Assembly (NCBI GenBank): GCA_030652635.1 | Contig: JAUSPW010000265.1 | Location: 1 to 7,507, forward strand | Source: Pseudohongiella sp. | Lineage (GTDB): Bacteria > Pseudomonadota > Gammaproteobacteria > Pseudomonadales > Pseudohongiellaceae | Reading direction: 5' to 3' | Length of the DNA: 7,507 nt | In this document: one piece after another, positions 1-6,446 of the stretch | Position numbering within the stretch: position 1 is the stretch's first letter | Layout: every line of letters begins with the position of its first letter | Notes under the pieces: model-generated | What the model was told of the DNA's origin: nothing | Database searches by the model: none | Seen by the model: only the letters and a program-made list of their open reading frames with translations | Program-made: the position numbers and the translations under genes

Positions 1-56
1 CAACCAGCTTGCACAGCAATGCCCTGCGTGCTGATCCCAGCACACAAAAAAACTGC

Positions 57-569
57 TCACTGTAAAAATTCCTGACTGTCATTGCTGCCCTGTACTACCA
101 GTAACTCATTGAGCTTGTTTGCTATTTCAGCCCCTTTAACGGTCGCTGCCTGCCACCGTAAGCGCCGCCCCTGCCCCTCGTCGGTCAGATAAATATGGAC
201 ATCCGCCGCTGGCAAAAACCCCTTGCCACGCCCTGGCCATTCAATCAGGCACACGGATGGTGGTTTGAAATAGTCATCAACTCCTAGGAATTCTACCTCC
301 TCGGGATGCGATAGTCTATACAGATCAAAGTGATAGAGAGGAAACTCAAAATCTTCATAAGGTTCGACCAGCGTATAGGTCGGGCTCTTGACTGCTCCCC
401 GATGCCCGAGTGCCCGGATAAGCCCGCGCGACAACGTGGTTTTGCCAGCCCCCAAATCTCCTTCCAGATAGATCACAGCTCCATTGAGCGGCAGTGATTT
501 GGCCAGGCAAGCACCCGCCAGCTCAGTGCCGTGCTCGTCGGCTAAGAAACATTCAAAGTCTGCGCTCAT
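57..569 (-). CDS. tsaE: TsaE, tRNA threonylcarbamoyladenosine synthesis ATPase
   Basis: TsaE (formerly YjeE) is the small cytoplasmic ATPase that works with TsaB and TsaD to place the threonylcarbamoyl group on A37 of ANN-decoding tRNAs. The 170-residue product shows a P-loop GDLGAGKTT (residues 37-45), the family stretch KSPTYTLVEPY (61-71), YHFDLYRL with Asp82 (79-86), and LIEWPGRG with the conserved Glu110 (108-115). Length is slightly above the usual 150-160 because of a polar C-terminal tail after about residue 150. The ATG at 569 overlaps the TGA of the upstream nnr gene by four bases (ATGA), so the two are probably translationally coupled; the Shine-Dalgarno signal is weak, which fits coupling. 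The nnr-tsaE order is the usual one in gammaproteobacteria. Motifs and neighbour agree, so the assignment is secure. Confidence 0.96.
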   Translation of the reverse strand: MSADFECFLADEHGTELAGACLAKSLPLNGAVIYLEGDLGAGKTTLSRGLIRALGHRGAVKSPTYTLVEPYEDFEFPLYHFDLYRLSHPEEVEFLGVDDYFKPPSVCLIEWPGRGKGFLPAADVHIYLTDEGQGRRLRWQAATVKGAEIANKLNELLVVQGSNDSQEFLQ

Positions 570-2134
570 GACAATCCACTCTCACCTGACAGCAGCGCTG
601 GTAAAAATCTAAACAAGTCCGTCGCCAGCAAACCGCGCTGGCCTATCTCAGCCGCTGCCAGATCCGCTGCCTCACCATGTGCACACACCGCGAATCTGGC
701 GGCCTCAGACGCGTTAAAAGTGTGTTCGCCGCATTGACCCAACGCCAGCATTGCCCCACAAATGCCAGACAGAACGTCACCCATACCGCCAGTGGCCATA
801 CCAGGATTTCCTTCAAGGCAGATATCAACCATATCGCCGGCCTCCGGAAAGGCCAACAAACTGCCAGCGCCTTTGAGCACCACCACACAAGCCGTTTTTA
901 GCTGCAATGCCCGCACAGCGCTGAAGCGATCCCGGTTGATGGCCGCGGTATCGCATGCCAGCAACCGTGCGGCCTCGCCCGGATGCGGGGTGAGAATCCA
1001 CTGTGCCCGTTGGGTAACGGGTGCCAGCTCCTGCCAATCGATATCCTCTTGCGCCAGCAAATTCAAAGCGTCGGCATCAAGCACCAGGGGAATCTGCCGC
1101 TGCGCTGCGCGCGCTAACACTGCGTGTAACAACCACAATGACCAAGGCGAGCGCCCAAGCCCTGGTCCCAGTACCACGGCGCCGGCACGATTCAGCAACT
1201 TCAAGGCACTGTCGGCAGCCTCACCACGTATTTGATCAACGCCGTGCACCATCACTTCCGGACAACGCGTCAACATGGCAGTGACGTGAGCAGTCCGTGT
1301 AATCAGGCTGACAGTACCAGCACCTGAACGGGCAGCGGCCTGAGCGGCCATCAACGCTGCGCCGCCGAAACCCGAATCACCACCTATGACCAGCACATGG
1401 CCCGAATCGCCCTTGTGCGCTGTGCGTTTTCGCGCCAGCGCCGCCGTGTGCAGTATTCGACTGTCGATGCCCCTGGCAGAGGGCACTCCGCCAGCGATTC
1501 CCAGATCGTCAAACCGCAACTCTCCGACAAAGGCGGGCGCATCCCCGGTATACAAACCTTGTTTGCGCGCGACAAGCGTCAGACAGATCTGGGCAACCAC
1601 AGCCTGATTGTCAACGTGTCCAGTGTCTGCACACACACCCGTCGGCACATCAATTGCCAACACTGGCGCAGCACACCGATTGATAAAATCCACAGCCTGC
1701 GCATAGTCAGCGCGAAGTGCGCCCTTACAGCCGATACCCAGCAATGCATCAATCAGCACGGTATGCTGGACGTGATGTGATAAAAACCAATACTCGGCCA
1801 GCGCTGCTTCAAACAGCTGACAAGACACGCCTGCCGCCTCAGCCGCCCGCGCTGCCACCTGCGCATCCCCCTGCAAGTCGTCCGGCGCGCGCAGCATAAA
1901 AACCTGCACATCCAGCCCATTGATGAGGGCCTGACGGGCAATCTCATAACCGTCGCCACCGTTGTTTCCGCCGCCACAAAACACCATCAAATGACGGGCC
2001 TGCGGCCAGCGCTGGGCGATGGCGCGCAAAGCAGCTGATGCCGCTCGCTGCATCAGCGCATAGCCGGTGATACCGCTGTCAATGGCCTGCTGGTCAATGT
2101 GACGAACCTGATCACTGGTGAAAAGTGGAATCAT
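566..2134 (-). CDS. nnr: Bifunctional NAD(P)HX epimerase / ADP-dependent NAD(P)HX dehydratase
   Basis: This enzyme repairs hydrated NADH and NADPH: the N-terminal epimerase interconverts R- and S-NAD(P)HX and the C-terminal dehydratase restores NAD(P)H using ADP. From the start chosen here the protein has 522 residues. The epimerase half (about 1-225) has GGGNNGGDGY (54-63), Asp129 in LIDALLGIG and Asp162 in IDVPTG. The dehydratase half (about 235-522) has HKGDSGHVLVIGG (240-252), GPGLG (323-327), LDADALN (352-358), TPHPGE (382-387) and the catalytic loop NPGMATGGMGDVLSG (443-457) with Asp453. The reading frame is open back to 2203, but that extra 23-residue, Cys-rich leader would overlap marR and has no family counterpart; MIPLFTSDQVRHID is a typical epimerase beginning, so 2134 is preferred. 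It starts 7 bp after marR and overlaps tsaE by 4 bp. Confidence 0.95.
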   Translation of the reverse strand: MIPLFTSDQVRHIDQQAIDSGITGYALMQRAASAALRAIAQRWPQARHLMVFCGGGNNGGDGYEIARQALINGLDVQVFMLRAPDDLQGDAQVAARAAEAAGVSCQLFEAALAEYWFLSHHVQHTVLIDALLGIGCKGALRADYAQAVDFINRCAAPVLAIDVPTGVCADTGHVDNQAVVAQICLTLVARKQGLYTGDAPAFVGELRFDDLGIAGGVPSARGIDSRILHTAALARKRTAHKGDSGHVLVIGGDSGFGGAALMAAQAAARSGAGTVSLITRTAHVTAMLTRCPEVMVHGVDQIRGEAADSALKLLNRAGAVVLGPGLGRSPWSLWLLHAVLARAAQRQIPLVLDADALNLLAQEDIDWQELAPVTQRAQWILTPHPGEAARLLACDTAAINRDRFSAVRALQLKTACVVVLKGAGSLLAFPEAGDMVDICLEGNPGMATGGMGDVLSGICGAMLALGQCGEHTFNASEAARFAVCAHGEAADLAAAEIGQRGLLATDLFRFLPALLSGESGLS

Positions 2135-2141
2135 GAGCGAC

Positions 2142-2588
2142 TCAAGGTTTTTCCATGCGGAATATGAGGCGCTGCAACAAGCGCAGCGCACTTTCAAGCT
2201 CATCGACCGGCACGTCGTCTGTCAAGCCAATCGCCCAAGGGTCCTGTACCGTGCGTAATGCGTGGTAAACCTGCTGCCCCTGATCCGTCAACTGCACCAG
2301 CACCGAGCGCTTGTGGCGTGGATTGGTGGCGTAACTGACAAGTCCATCGGTTTGCATGACATCGGTAATGCGCTGCACGGCCTGTCGAGACTGCCCCAGT
2401 GCCCTGGCGATGCCGGGCACCGTAACCCCGGCATTGGACAAGGCAATGATACCAATCACTTTCCAGCGCGCACTGGTCAGTCCGACTCCTTCCGCCATGC
2501 GGTCGCCATCAGCCAGTAAAAGACCATTGATGCGGAAGATGGCCCGCACCAGGTCCAGAAAAAGTTTTCGTTTGGGAGAGTGGGCCAT
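2142..2588 (-). CDS. MarR-family transcriptional regulator
   Basis: The 148-residue product is a winged-helix DNA-binding protein of the MarR family, which act as dimers on palindromic operators and usually lose affinity when a small phenolic or other ligand binds. An N-terminal dimerisation helix (LFLDLVRAIFRINGLLLADGD, starting at residue 9) leads into LTSARWKVIGII (37-48). The helix-turn-helix follows at about 56-84 (TVPGIARALGQSRQAVQRI and onward), then the wing with basic NPRHKR (89-94) and the strand VLVQLTDQG (96-104). The frame is open to an ATG at 2645, but those 19 extra residues are unlike the family and the predicted transcription start at about 2650 would leave almost no leader, so 2588 is chosen although its Shine-Dalgarno is poor. 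It lies 113 bp after the hydroxylase operon and 7 bp before nnr. Its ligand cannot be read from sequence. Confidence 0.93.
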   Translation of the reverse strand: MAHSPKRKLFLDLVRAIFRINGLLLADGDRMAEGVGLTSARWKVIGIIALSNAGVTVPGIARALGQSRQAVQRITDVMQTDGLVSYATNPRHKRSVLVQLTDQGQQVYHALRTVQDPWAIGLTDDVPVDELESALRLLQRLIFRMEKP

Positions 2589-2646
2589 GAGTTTGAATGA
2601 TCTGCTCTGTAATTGGACAAGAATCAAGCCAGACACGCTCAGCATC

Positions 2647-2670
2647 CAGCCTGATGATCGTGTCAGGCTG
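2647..2670. promoter_or_regulatory. Inverted repeat, candidate MarR operator
   Basis: The arms CAGCCTGA (2647-2654) and TCAGGCTG (2663-2670) are perfect 8-bp reverse complements separated by 8 bp. The gap 2655-2662 contains the predicted -10 hexamer of the marR promoter, so a dimer bound here would cover the -10 and the start site. This is the classic layout for MarR autorepression. It is not an intrinsic terminator for the upstream hydroxylase operon, because no T-run follows on the minus strand. A role as an mRNA hairpin is possible but less well supported, since the predicted transcript would begin inside the repeat. Confidence 0.5.
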
Positions 2671-2685
2671 ACTGTATGTTGTCAA
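2657..2685 (-). promoter_or_regulatory. Predicted sigma-70 promoter for marR-nnr-tsaE
   Basis: On the minus strand a perfect TTGACA -35 hexamer (2680-2685) is followed after exactly 17 bp by CACGAT (2657-2662), a 3-of-6 match to TATAAT that keeps the important A at position 2 and T at position 6. Transcription would begin near 2650, giving a leader of about 62 nt before the marR ATG at 2588. The weak -10 is offset by the consensus -35 and by the operator-like repeat that brackets it. This is a prediction from sequence only. Confidence 0.5.
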
Positions 2686-2701
2686 TCTGGCCAGGCGCCA
2701 T

Positions 2702-5020
2702 TCACTGTCTGCGGCGACGGGCGGCACGCTTGAGGGCTTTATGTATTGCCGGCGGCGACATGGGCAAATCAAACAGCCGTGTTCCGGCAGCACGGGCCAC
2801 CGCATTGGCCACTGCACCCAGGGGCGGAATGATTGGCACTTCACCCACACCCTTCACACCAAATGGATGACGGGGATTTGGCACTTCAACCAGTACCGTG
2901 TCGATCATGGGCACATCCGAGGCCACGGGTATACGGTAATCCAGAAACCCAGGATTCAGCAGCCTGCCGTTTTCATCGTAGAGATAGGCTTCGTTTAATG
3001 CCCAGCCGATTCCTTGTACCGCGCCACCTTGCATTTGACCTTCGACGTACGCCGGATGAATCGCCTTGCCAACATCCTGAATAGCCGTGTAGCGCAGGAC
3101 TTTGACGCCACCAGTTTCCGGATCAAGTTCAACGTCGCAGATGTGTGTGGCAAACCCGGGGCCAGCACCTTGTGCGTTGATTGTAATCTCTGCCGTGATA
3201 GGACCACCCGTGTCTGCGCTGTGCTGTGCAAGCTCCGCCAGACTGAACCGCTTGGGCGTTGTAGCATTCATCAACAAGGCAAAACCGGCTGACCACGTCA
3301 CTTGATCCTGATCTACCAGCCACAACAAGGCTGCCCTGCGCCGCAGGTCTTCAACAATAGCACTTGCCGCCTGTGACACGGCCATACCCACCGCAAATGT
3401 CACCCGACTACCCCCCGTGAGATCGGAAGGCGCAATCGAACTGGTATCCACAATTTCAACCTGAATCTGCTCATAGGCAAGCCCCAGAATATCTGCGGCC
3501 ATCATGGCCATGGACGCCCGCGACCCACCTATATCAGGATTGCCCGTGCTTACAAGAACGGAGCCATCATCATTGATGCGGATGGCGGCACTAGAGTGGC
3601 CACCAATATTGAACCAGAACCCGGATGCAATGCCTCGGCCCTGATGAGGACCAAGCGGGGCACTGTAATGCGGATGATTGCGGGCTGCCTCGAGTGTCTG
3701 GCGATATCCGATGTTCTTGAAGTTCACGCCGTAAGCTGTTTGTGTGCCATTGTCAGCAGCATTCAACATGCGCAATGCTATGGGATCCATCTTGAGCTTT
3801 TGCGCCAGCATATCGATCAGGCTTTCGGCAGCAAACGATGCCATCGGCGCGCCCGGGGCGCGATAGGCCGCACTTTTGGGGCGATTGACCAGCACGTCAT
3901 AACCTATCAATTTGACGTTCGGGATGTTGTAAGGCGCAAAGGCTGTCATACAACCGAGTCGCACCGGCGAGCCGGGGAAAGCACCGGCCTGGTAACACAA
4001 CACGCCTTCCACCGCCACGATTGTGCCATCGTTGCGCGCACCGATTTTAATGCTCATGTAGCTGCCAGACGTGGGGCCGGTTGCCTTGAACACTTCCGCG
4101 CGGGTCATTTCCATACTCACCGGACAACCGGTTTTTTGCGATAACAGCACCGCCAAGGGTTCGAGATAGACAGTCGTTTTTCCACCAAAACCGCCGCCTA
4201 TTTCCATCGGAATTACACGAATATCGCACAGCGGCATTTGCAACAGGCGGGCACAATAAGCCTGCACCATAAATTGCCCCTGACTACTGCACCAGATATC
4301 AGTCTTCCCTGAAGGCGCCACTTGAGCCAGACACGCGTGTGGCTCTATATATGCTTGATGAACCGGTTGGGTCGTAAACTCCTCAACAATAATAATTTCG
4401 GCTTCTGCAAAACCTGCGGCAACATCACCATGAACCTGCTCGTAACGACTGGCAATGTTTGACGGTTTTTTGGGGACAGGTTTGATACCTTTGGTGATGT
4501 TGTGTTCATTTAGCAGCGGCGCGTCCGGTTCCATGGCCTGCTGCAGATCGATTACATGCGGCAGAACTGCATAATCCACTTCAATCAACGAAAGAGCCTG
4601 CTGGGCGGTCATTTCATCAATAGCCGCAATCGCCGCAATTGCATGTCCCTCATACAAGACTTTTTCGCGCGCCAGAATATTGGCTGACAAATCCCTGAAA
4701 TCGGGCGGCTGGCCTTTGTCCATGGCCAGTTCTTCTGTGATCAACGGCAAATCATCCGAGGTGATGATCGCTTTAACACCCGGCAAGGCCAGCGCCGCAG
4801 AGACGTTGATTTTTAACAGACGCGCGTGCGCGTGCGGGCTCCTGAACACAACGCCGGTCAGCGTGCCGGGCAGCTGTACATCCGCACCAAAGCGTGCCTT
4901 GCCTGTGACTTTATCAATACCGTCAGGACGTACTGGTCGGGTTCCGACTACCGAGCCCGATAACAACTTGCCAGAATTGAGCTCCGCAACATCTGCGTAC
5001 TGTGTGGGCTCTTCGTTCAC
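2702..5020 (-). CDS. Molybdopterin-binding large subunit of a xanthine dehydrogenase-family hydroxylase
   Basis: This 772-residue protein carries the Mo-molybdopterin active site of a cytoplasmic molybdenum hydroxylase, which uses water to hydroxylate a substrate carbon and passes electrons to the Fe-S subunit. The a/b-hammerhead domain is at about 36-160 (DKVTGKARFGADV, SPHAHARLL). The cofactor-binding part follows: AYIEPHACLAQV (223-234), GGGFGGKT (275-282), AYRAPGAP with Arg387 (385-392) and GVKGVGEVP with the presumed catalytic Glu727 (721-729). No Tat signal is present. In bovine xanthine dehydrogenase GGGFGGK is followed by a substrate-orienting Glu (Glu802); here it is Thr282. The segment AYRAPGAP also differs from the AYRCSFR of form I CO dehydrogenase, so neither substrate is supported. 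The start is GTG, overlapping the preceding TGA (GTGA) and backed by a good ribosome binding site. The family is certain; the substrate is not known. Confidence 0.93.
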   Translation of the reverse strand: MNEEPTQYADVAELNSGKLLSGSVVGTRPVRPDGIDKVTGKARFGADVQLPGTLTGVVFRSPHAHARLLKINVSAALALPGVKAIITSDDLPLITEELAMDKGQPPDFRDLSANILAREKVLYEGHAIAAIAAIDEMTAQQALSLIEVDYAVLPHVIDLQQAMEPDAPLLNEHNITKGIKPVPKKPSNIASRYEQVHGDVAAGFAEAEIIIVEEFTTQPVHQAYIEPHACLAQVAPSGKTDIWCSSQGQFMVQAYCARLLQMPLCDIRVIPMEIGGGFGGKTTVYLEPLAVLLSQKTGCPVSMEMTRAEVFKATGPTSGSYMSIKIGARNDGTIVAVEGVLCYQAGAFPGSPVRLGCMTAFAPYNIPNVKLIGYDVLVNRPKSAAYRAPGAPMASFAAESLIDMLAQKLKMDPIALRMLNAADNGTQTAYGVNFKNIGYRQTLEAARNHPHYSAPLGPHQGRGIASGFWFNIGGHSSAAIRINDDGSVLVSTGNPDIGGSRASMAMMAADILGLAYEQIQVEIVDTSSIAPSDLTGGSRVTFAVGMAVSQAASAIVEDLRRRAALLWLVDQDQVTWSAGFALLMNATTPKRFSLAELAQHSADTGGPITAEITINAQGAGPGFATHICDVELDPETGGVKVLRYTAIQDVGKAIHPAYVEGQMQGGAVQGIGWALNEAYLYDENGRLLNPGFLDYRIPVASDVPMIDTVLVEVPNPRHPFGVKGVGEVPIIPPLGAVANAVARAAGTRLFDLPMSPPAIHKALKRAARRRRQ

Positions 5021-5517
5021 GACACGTCCCCTGTTACATTTTGCATTGCAAGCGCATGTTTCGGCGCGGCATCCATAATGGCGCGCACAATTTTATCGTA
5101 ACCCGTGCACCGGCACAGATTGCCCGCAATCCAGTATCTGACTGTGGTCTCGTCCGGGTCGGGATTTTTGTCCAGCAGAGCTTTTGAGGCCATCAGCAAA
5201 CCGGGTGTGCAAATACCGCATTGCAATGCCGCGTTATCCAGAAATGACTGCTGTAAGGGGTGCAAAGTGTCGCCCGATGCCAAGCCCTCAACTGTCGCAA
5301 TATCGGCCTGCTCGCACTCAACGGCCAAGACCAGACATGCACACACCAGTTCGCCATCAACAATCACGCTGCAGGCGCCGCAGTCACCCGTTGCGCAGCC
5401 GCTCTTGGTGCCGGTCAGCTCTAAGGTCTGACGTAATACAGTCAGCAGCGTATCGCTTGTTTCACAGAGAAACTCACGGGCTTGACCATTGATGACGGTG
5501 TGGACGAGTTTTTTCAT
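5017..5517 (-). CDS. [2Fe-2S] small subunit of the molybdenum hydroxylase
   Basis: This subunit carries electrons from the Mo site to FAD through two [2Fe-2S] clusters. The 166-residue protein has both expected cysteine sets. The plant-ferredoxin-like N-terminal cluster has Cys41, Cys46, Cys49 and Cys61 (C-x4-C-x2-C-x11-C, within GCATGDCGACSV). The C-terminal helical cluster has Cys100, Cys103, Cys135 and Cys137 (C-x2-C-x31-C-x-C, within QCGICTPG and NLCRCTGY). Gln99, just before the second set, is the residue that contacts the molybdopterin cofactor in relatives. Length and motifs match CoxS/XdhC-type small subunits, and the absence of an N-terminal extension points to the cytoplasm. The ATG overlaps the FAD-subunit stop (ATGA) and the TGA overlaps the GTG of the large subunit, so it is coupled on both sides. 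A short CAGGG ribosome binding site precedes the start. Confidence 0.97.
   Translation of the reverse strand: MKKLVHTVINGQAREFLCETSDTLLTVLRQTLELTGTKSGCATGDCGACSVIVDGELVCACLVLAVECEQADIATVEGLASGDTLHPLQQSFLDNAALQCGICTPGLLMASKALLDKNPDPDETTVRYWIAGNLCRCTGYDKIVRAIMDAAPKHALAMQNVTGDVS
5027..5032 (-). promoter_or_regulatory. Ribosome binding site that fixes the GTG start of the large subunit
   Basis: AGGGGA on the minus strand ends 6 nt before the GTG at 5020. No ATG occurs near this point in the frame, and the following residues (MNEEPTQYAD) lead into the family's first conserved block, so the GTG start is preferred. The site lies inside the 3' end of the Fe-S subunit gene. Confidence 0.7.
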
Positions 5518-6374
5518 GCCATTGCCCTGCTGTATGCCACCAATGCGGCGCGTTCTGCCAAAACTGCTGTGACATCGGTGCGATACTCTGCAGAGCCGCG
5601 CTTGTCACTGATAGGACGACACATCACGCTGACTTGTCGCTTGAAACGCTGCCTGACCTCGTCTTCCAGACTGGTGCCCAACAGTATCCGCGCGGCTGCC
5701 AGTGCATACACTGGAATTGGGCCTACCGCGCCGAGTACCACATGACATTCCTGGATGACACCATGTTCATCCAGCGTGAGATTCACCGCCGCACCGGCGA
5801 TGGCAATATCCATTTCAGTTCGGGGTGTCATACGCAGATACGCATCTGCACTGCGCAGGGGTCTGGAAGGCAGAGAAAAACTGACAATAAATTCATCCTG
5901 ACGCAAGCAAGTGCGGCCGGGAGAGACAATCACATCTTCAACCGGCAGTTCACGCTCACTGTTGCTGCCAGCAATACGACAACGGGCACGCGCCGCGATC
6001 AGCGCCGGCACCGAGTCTGCTGCTGGCGAGGCATTACACAAATTGCCGCCCAAGGATGCCCGCCCTTGAATCTGCACAGAACCAATCAGGTCCATTGCTT
6101 CGGTCAATCCAGGCCAGCTGGCCACCAAGGCTGTTTGCGCGCTGATCTGGTTGCCAGAACAGGCAGATCCAATCACAAAACCGCCGTCTGATAACTGTCG
6201 AATCTCACGCGCTTCCGGCACTTTTTTAATGTCAATCACCAATGCTGGACGAGGCGTCCCGGCGGCGAAACGAGGCAACAAATCTGTGCCGCCCGCCATT
6301 ACTTTTACCGTGCCAGATGCAGCCCCCAAAGCGGCGCACGCTTCAGCCAGTGTCCCTGGCGCACAATATTCCAT
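5514..6374 (-). CDS. FAD-binding middle subunit of the molybdenum hydroxylase
   Basis: The 286-residue protein matches the CoxM/XdhB type of flavin subunit in length and motifs. It takes electrons from the Fe-S clusters and hands them to the final acceptor. The first FAD loop is AGGTDLLP (27-34) and the second is IQGRASLGGNLCNASPAADS (102-121); the CO dehydrogenase flavoprotein C-terminal domain follows (about 175-286) and includes AGAAVNLTLDE, LGAVGPIPV and the late SAEYR. It is the first gene of the operon, starting at an ATG with an AGGGA ribosome binding site 8 nt upstream (6383-6387). It is 72 bp downstream of the DUF481 gene. The electron acceptor (NAD+, quinone or another carrier) cannot be decided from sequence. 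No accessory maturation gene of the XdhC/CoxI type is adjacent. Confidence 0.96.
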   Translation of the reverse strand: MEYCAPGTLAEACAALGAASGTVKVMAGGTDLLPRFAAGTPRPALVIDIKKVPEAREIRQLSDGGFVIGSACSGNQISAQTALVASWPGLTEAMDLIGSVQIQGRASLGGNLCNASPAADSVPALIAARARCRIAGSNSERELPVEDVIVSPGRTCLRQDEFIVSFSLPSRPLRSADAYLRMTPRTEMDIAIAGAAVNLTLDEHGVIQECHVVLGAVGPIPVYALAAARILLGTSLEDEVRQRFKRQVSVMCRPISDKRGSAEYRTDVTAVLAERAALVAYSRAMA

Positions 6375-6446
6375 CGTTACAGTCCCTGCAGAGTGTTTAA
6401 CATATAAAAACAGCCTGACTCGAAAACCCTGAACCGCCCGATTGAC
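6375..6446. promoter_or_regulatory. Leader of the hydroxylase operon with a CAGCCTGA half-site
   Basis: This 72-bp gap separates the DUF481 gene from the first hydroxylase gene. On the minus strand it contains one TCAGGCTG (6411-6418), identical to an arm of the repeat in front of marR, followed directly by an AT-rich stretch (TTTTTATATGTT, 6399-6410) that is the likely -10 region. A 9-bp palindrome TGTTTAACA lies at 6394-6402. No convincing -35 is visible: TTCAGG at 6428-6433 is only a 3-of-6 match. A promoter is expected here because no co-transcribed gene is evident upstream, but its exact position is not resolved. Confidence 0.4.

Noticed and set aside
28..50. Hairpin GTGCTG-ATCC-CAGCAC next to a run of seven A, downstream of tsaE, considered as a terminator.
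   Set aside because: On the minus strand the T-run comes before the hairpin rather than after it, and on the plus strand the hairpin is followed by A, so it fits an intrinsic terminator in neither direction.
1..56. Possible start of the next minus-strand gene (an amidase often follows tsaE); one frame has a GTG followed by a basic, hydrophobic stretch.
   Set aside because: Only about 15 codons are available, no ATG and no clear ribosome binding site are present, and more than one frame is open, so no gene can be supported.
677..1780. Several open frames on the plus strand opposite nnr, up to 157 codons.
   Set aside because: They lack ribosome binding sites and domain-like sequence and lie wholly within a well-supported gene on the other strand.
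2135..2203. N-terminal extension of nnr to an ATG at 2203.
   Set aside because: It would overlap marR by about 60 bases and adds a Cys-rich leader not found in the family; the Met at 2134 begins the recognised epimerase domain.
2589..2645. N-terminal extension of marR to an ATG at 2645.
   Set aside because: The added 19 residues are unlike MarR N-termini and the predicted transcription start is only about 5 nt upstream of that ATG.
2647..2670. The inverted repeat as an intrinsic terminator of the hydroxylase operon.
   Set aside because: No T-run follows it on the minus strand (the next bases read gatgctgagcg); operator use fits better.
3596..4144. A 182-codon plus-strand open frame opposite the large subunit.
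   Set aside because: Its product is rich in His, Arg and Cys with no recognisable family, the usual signature of an antisense shadow in a GC-rich gene.
4821..4838. Alternating purine-pyrimidine stretch (CGCGCGTGCGCGTGCG) as possible Z-DNA or repeat.
   Set aside because: It lies inside the large-subunit gene and is explained by codons for the conserved PHAHAR segment.
6405..6440. Terminator of the DUF481 gene: a T5 run on the minus strand preceded by a GC-rich segment.
   Set aside because: Only a weak stem with several G-T pairs can be drawn, so it does not meet the standard for a terminator.
6375..6446. A molybdenum-cofactor riboswitch before the hydroxylase operon.
   Set aside because: The gap is only 72 bp and shows no multi-stem structure, too short for that element.
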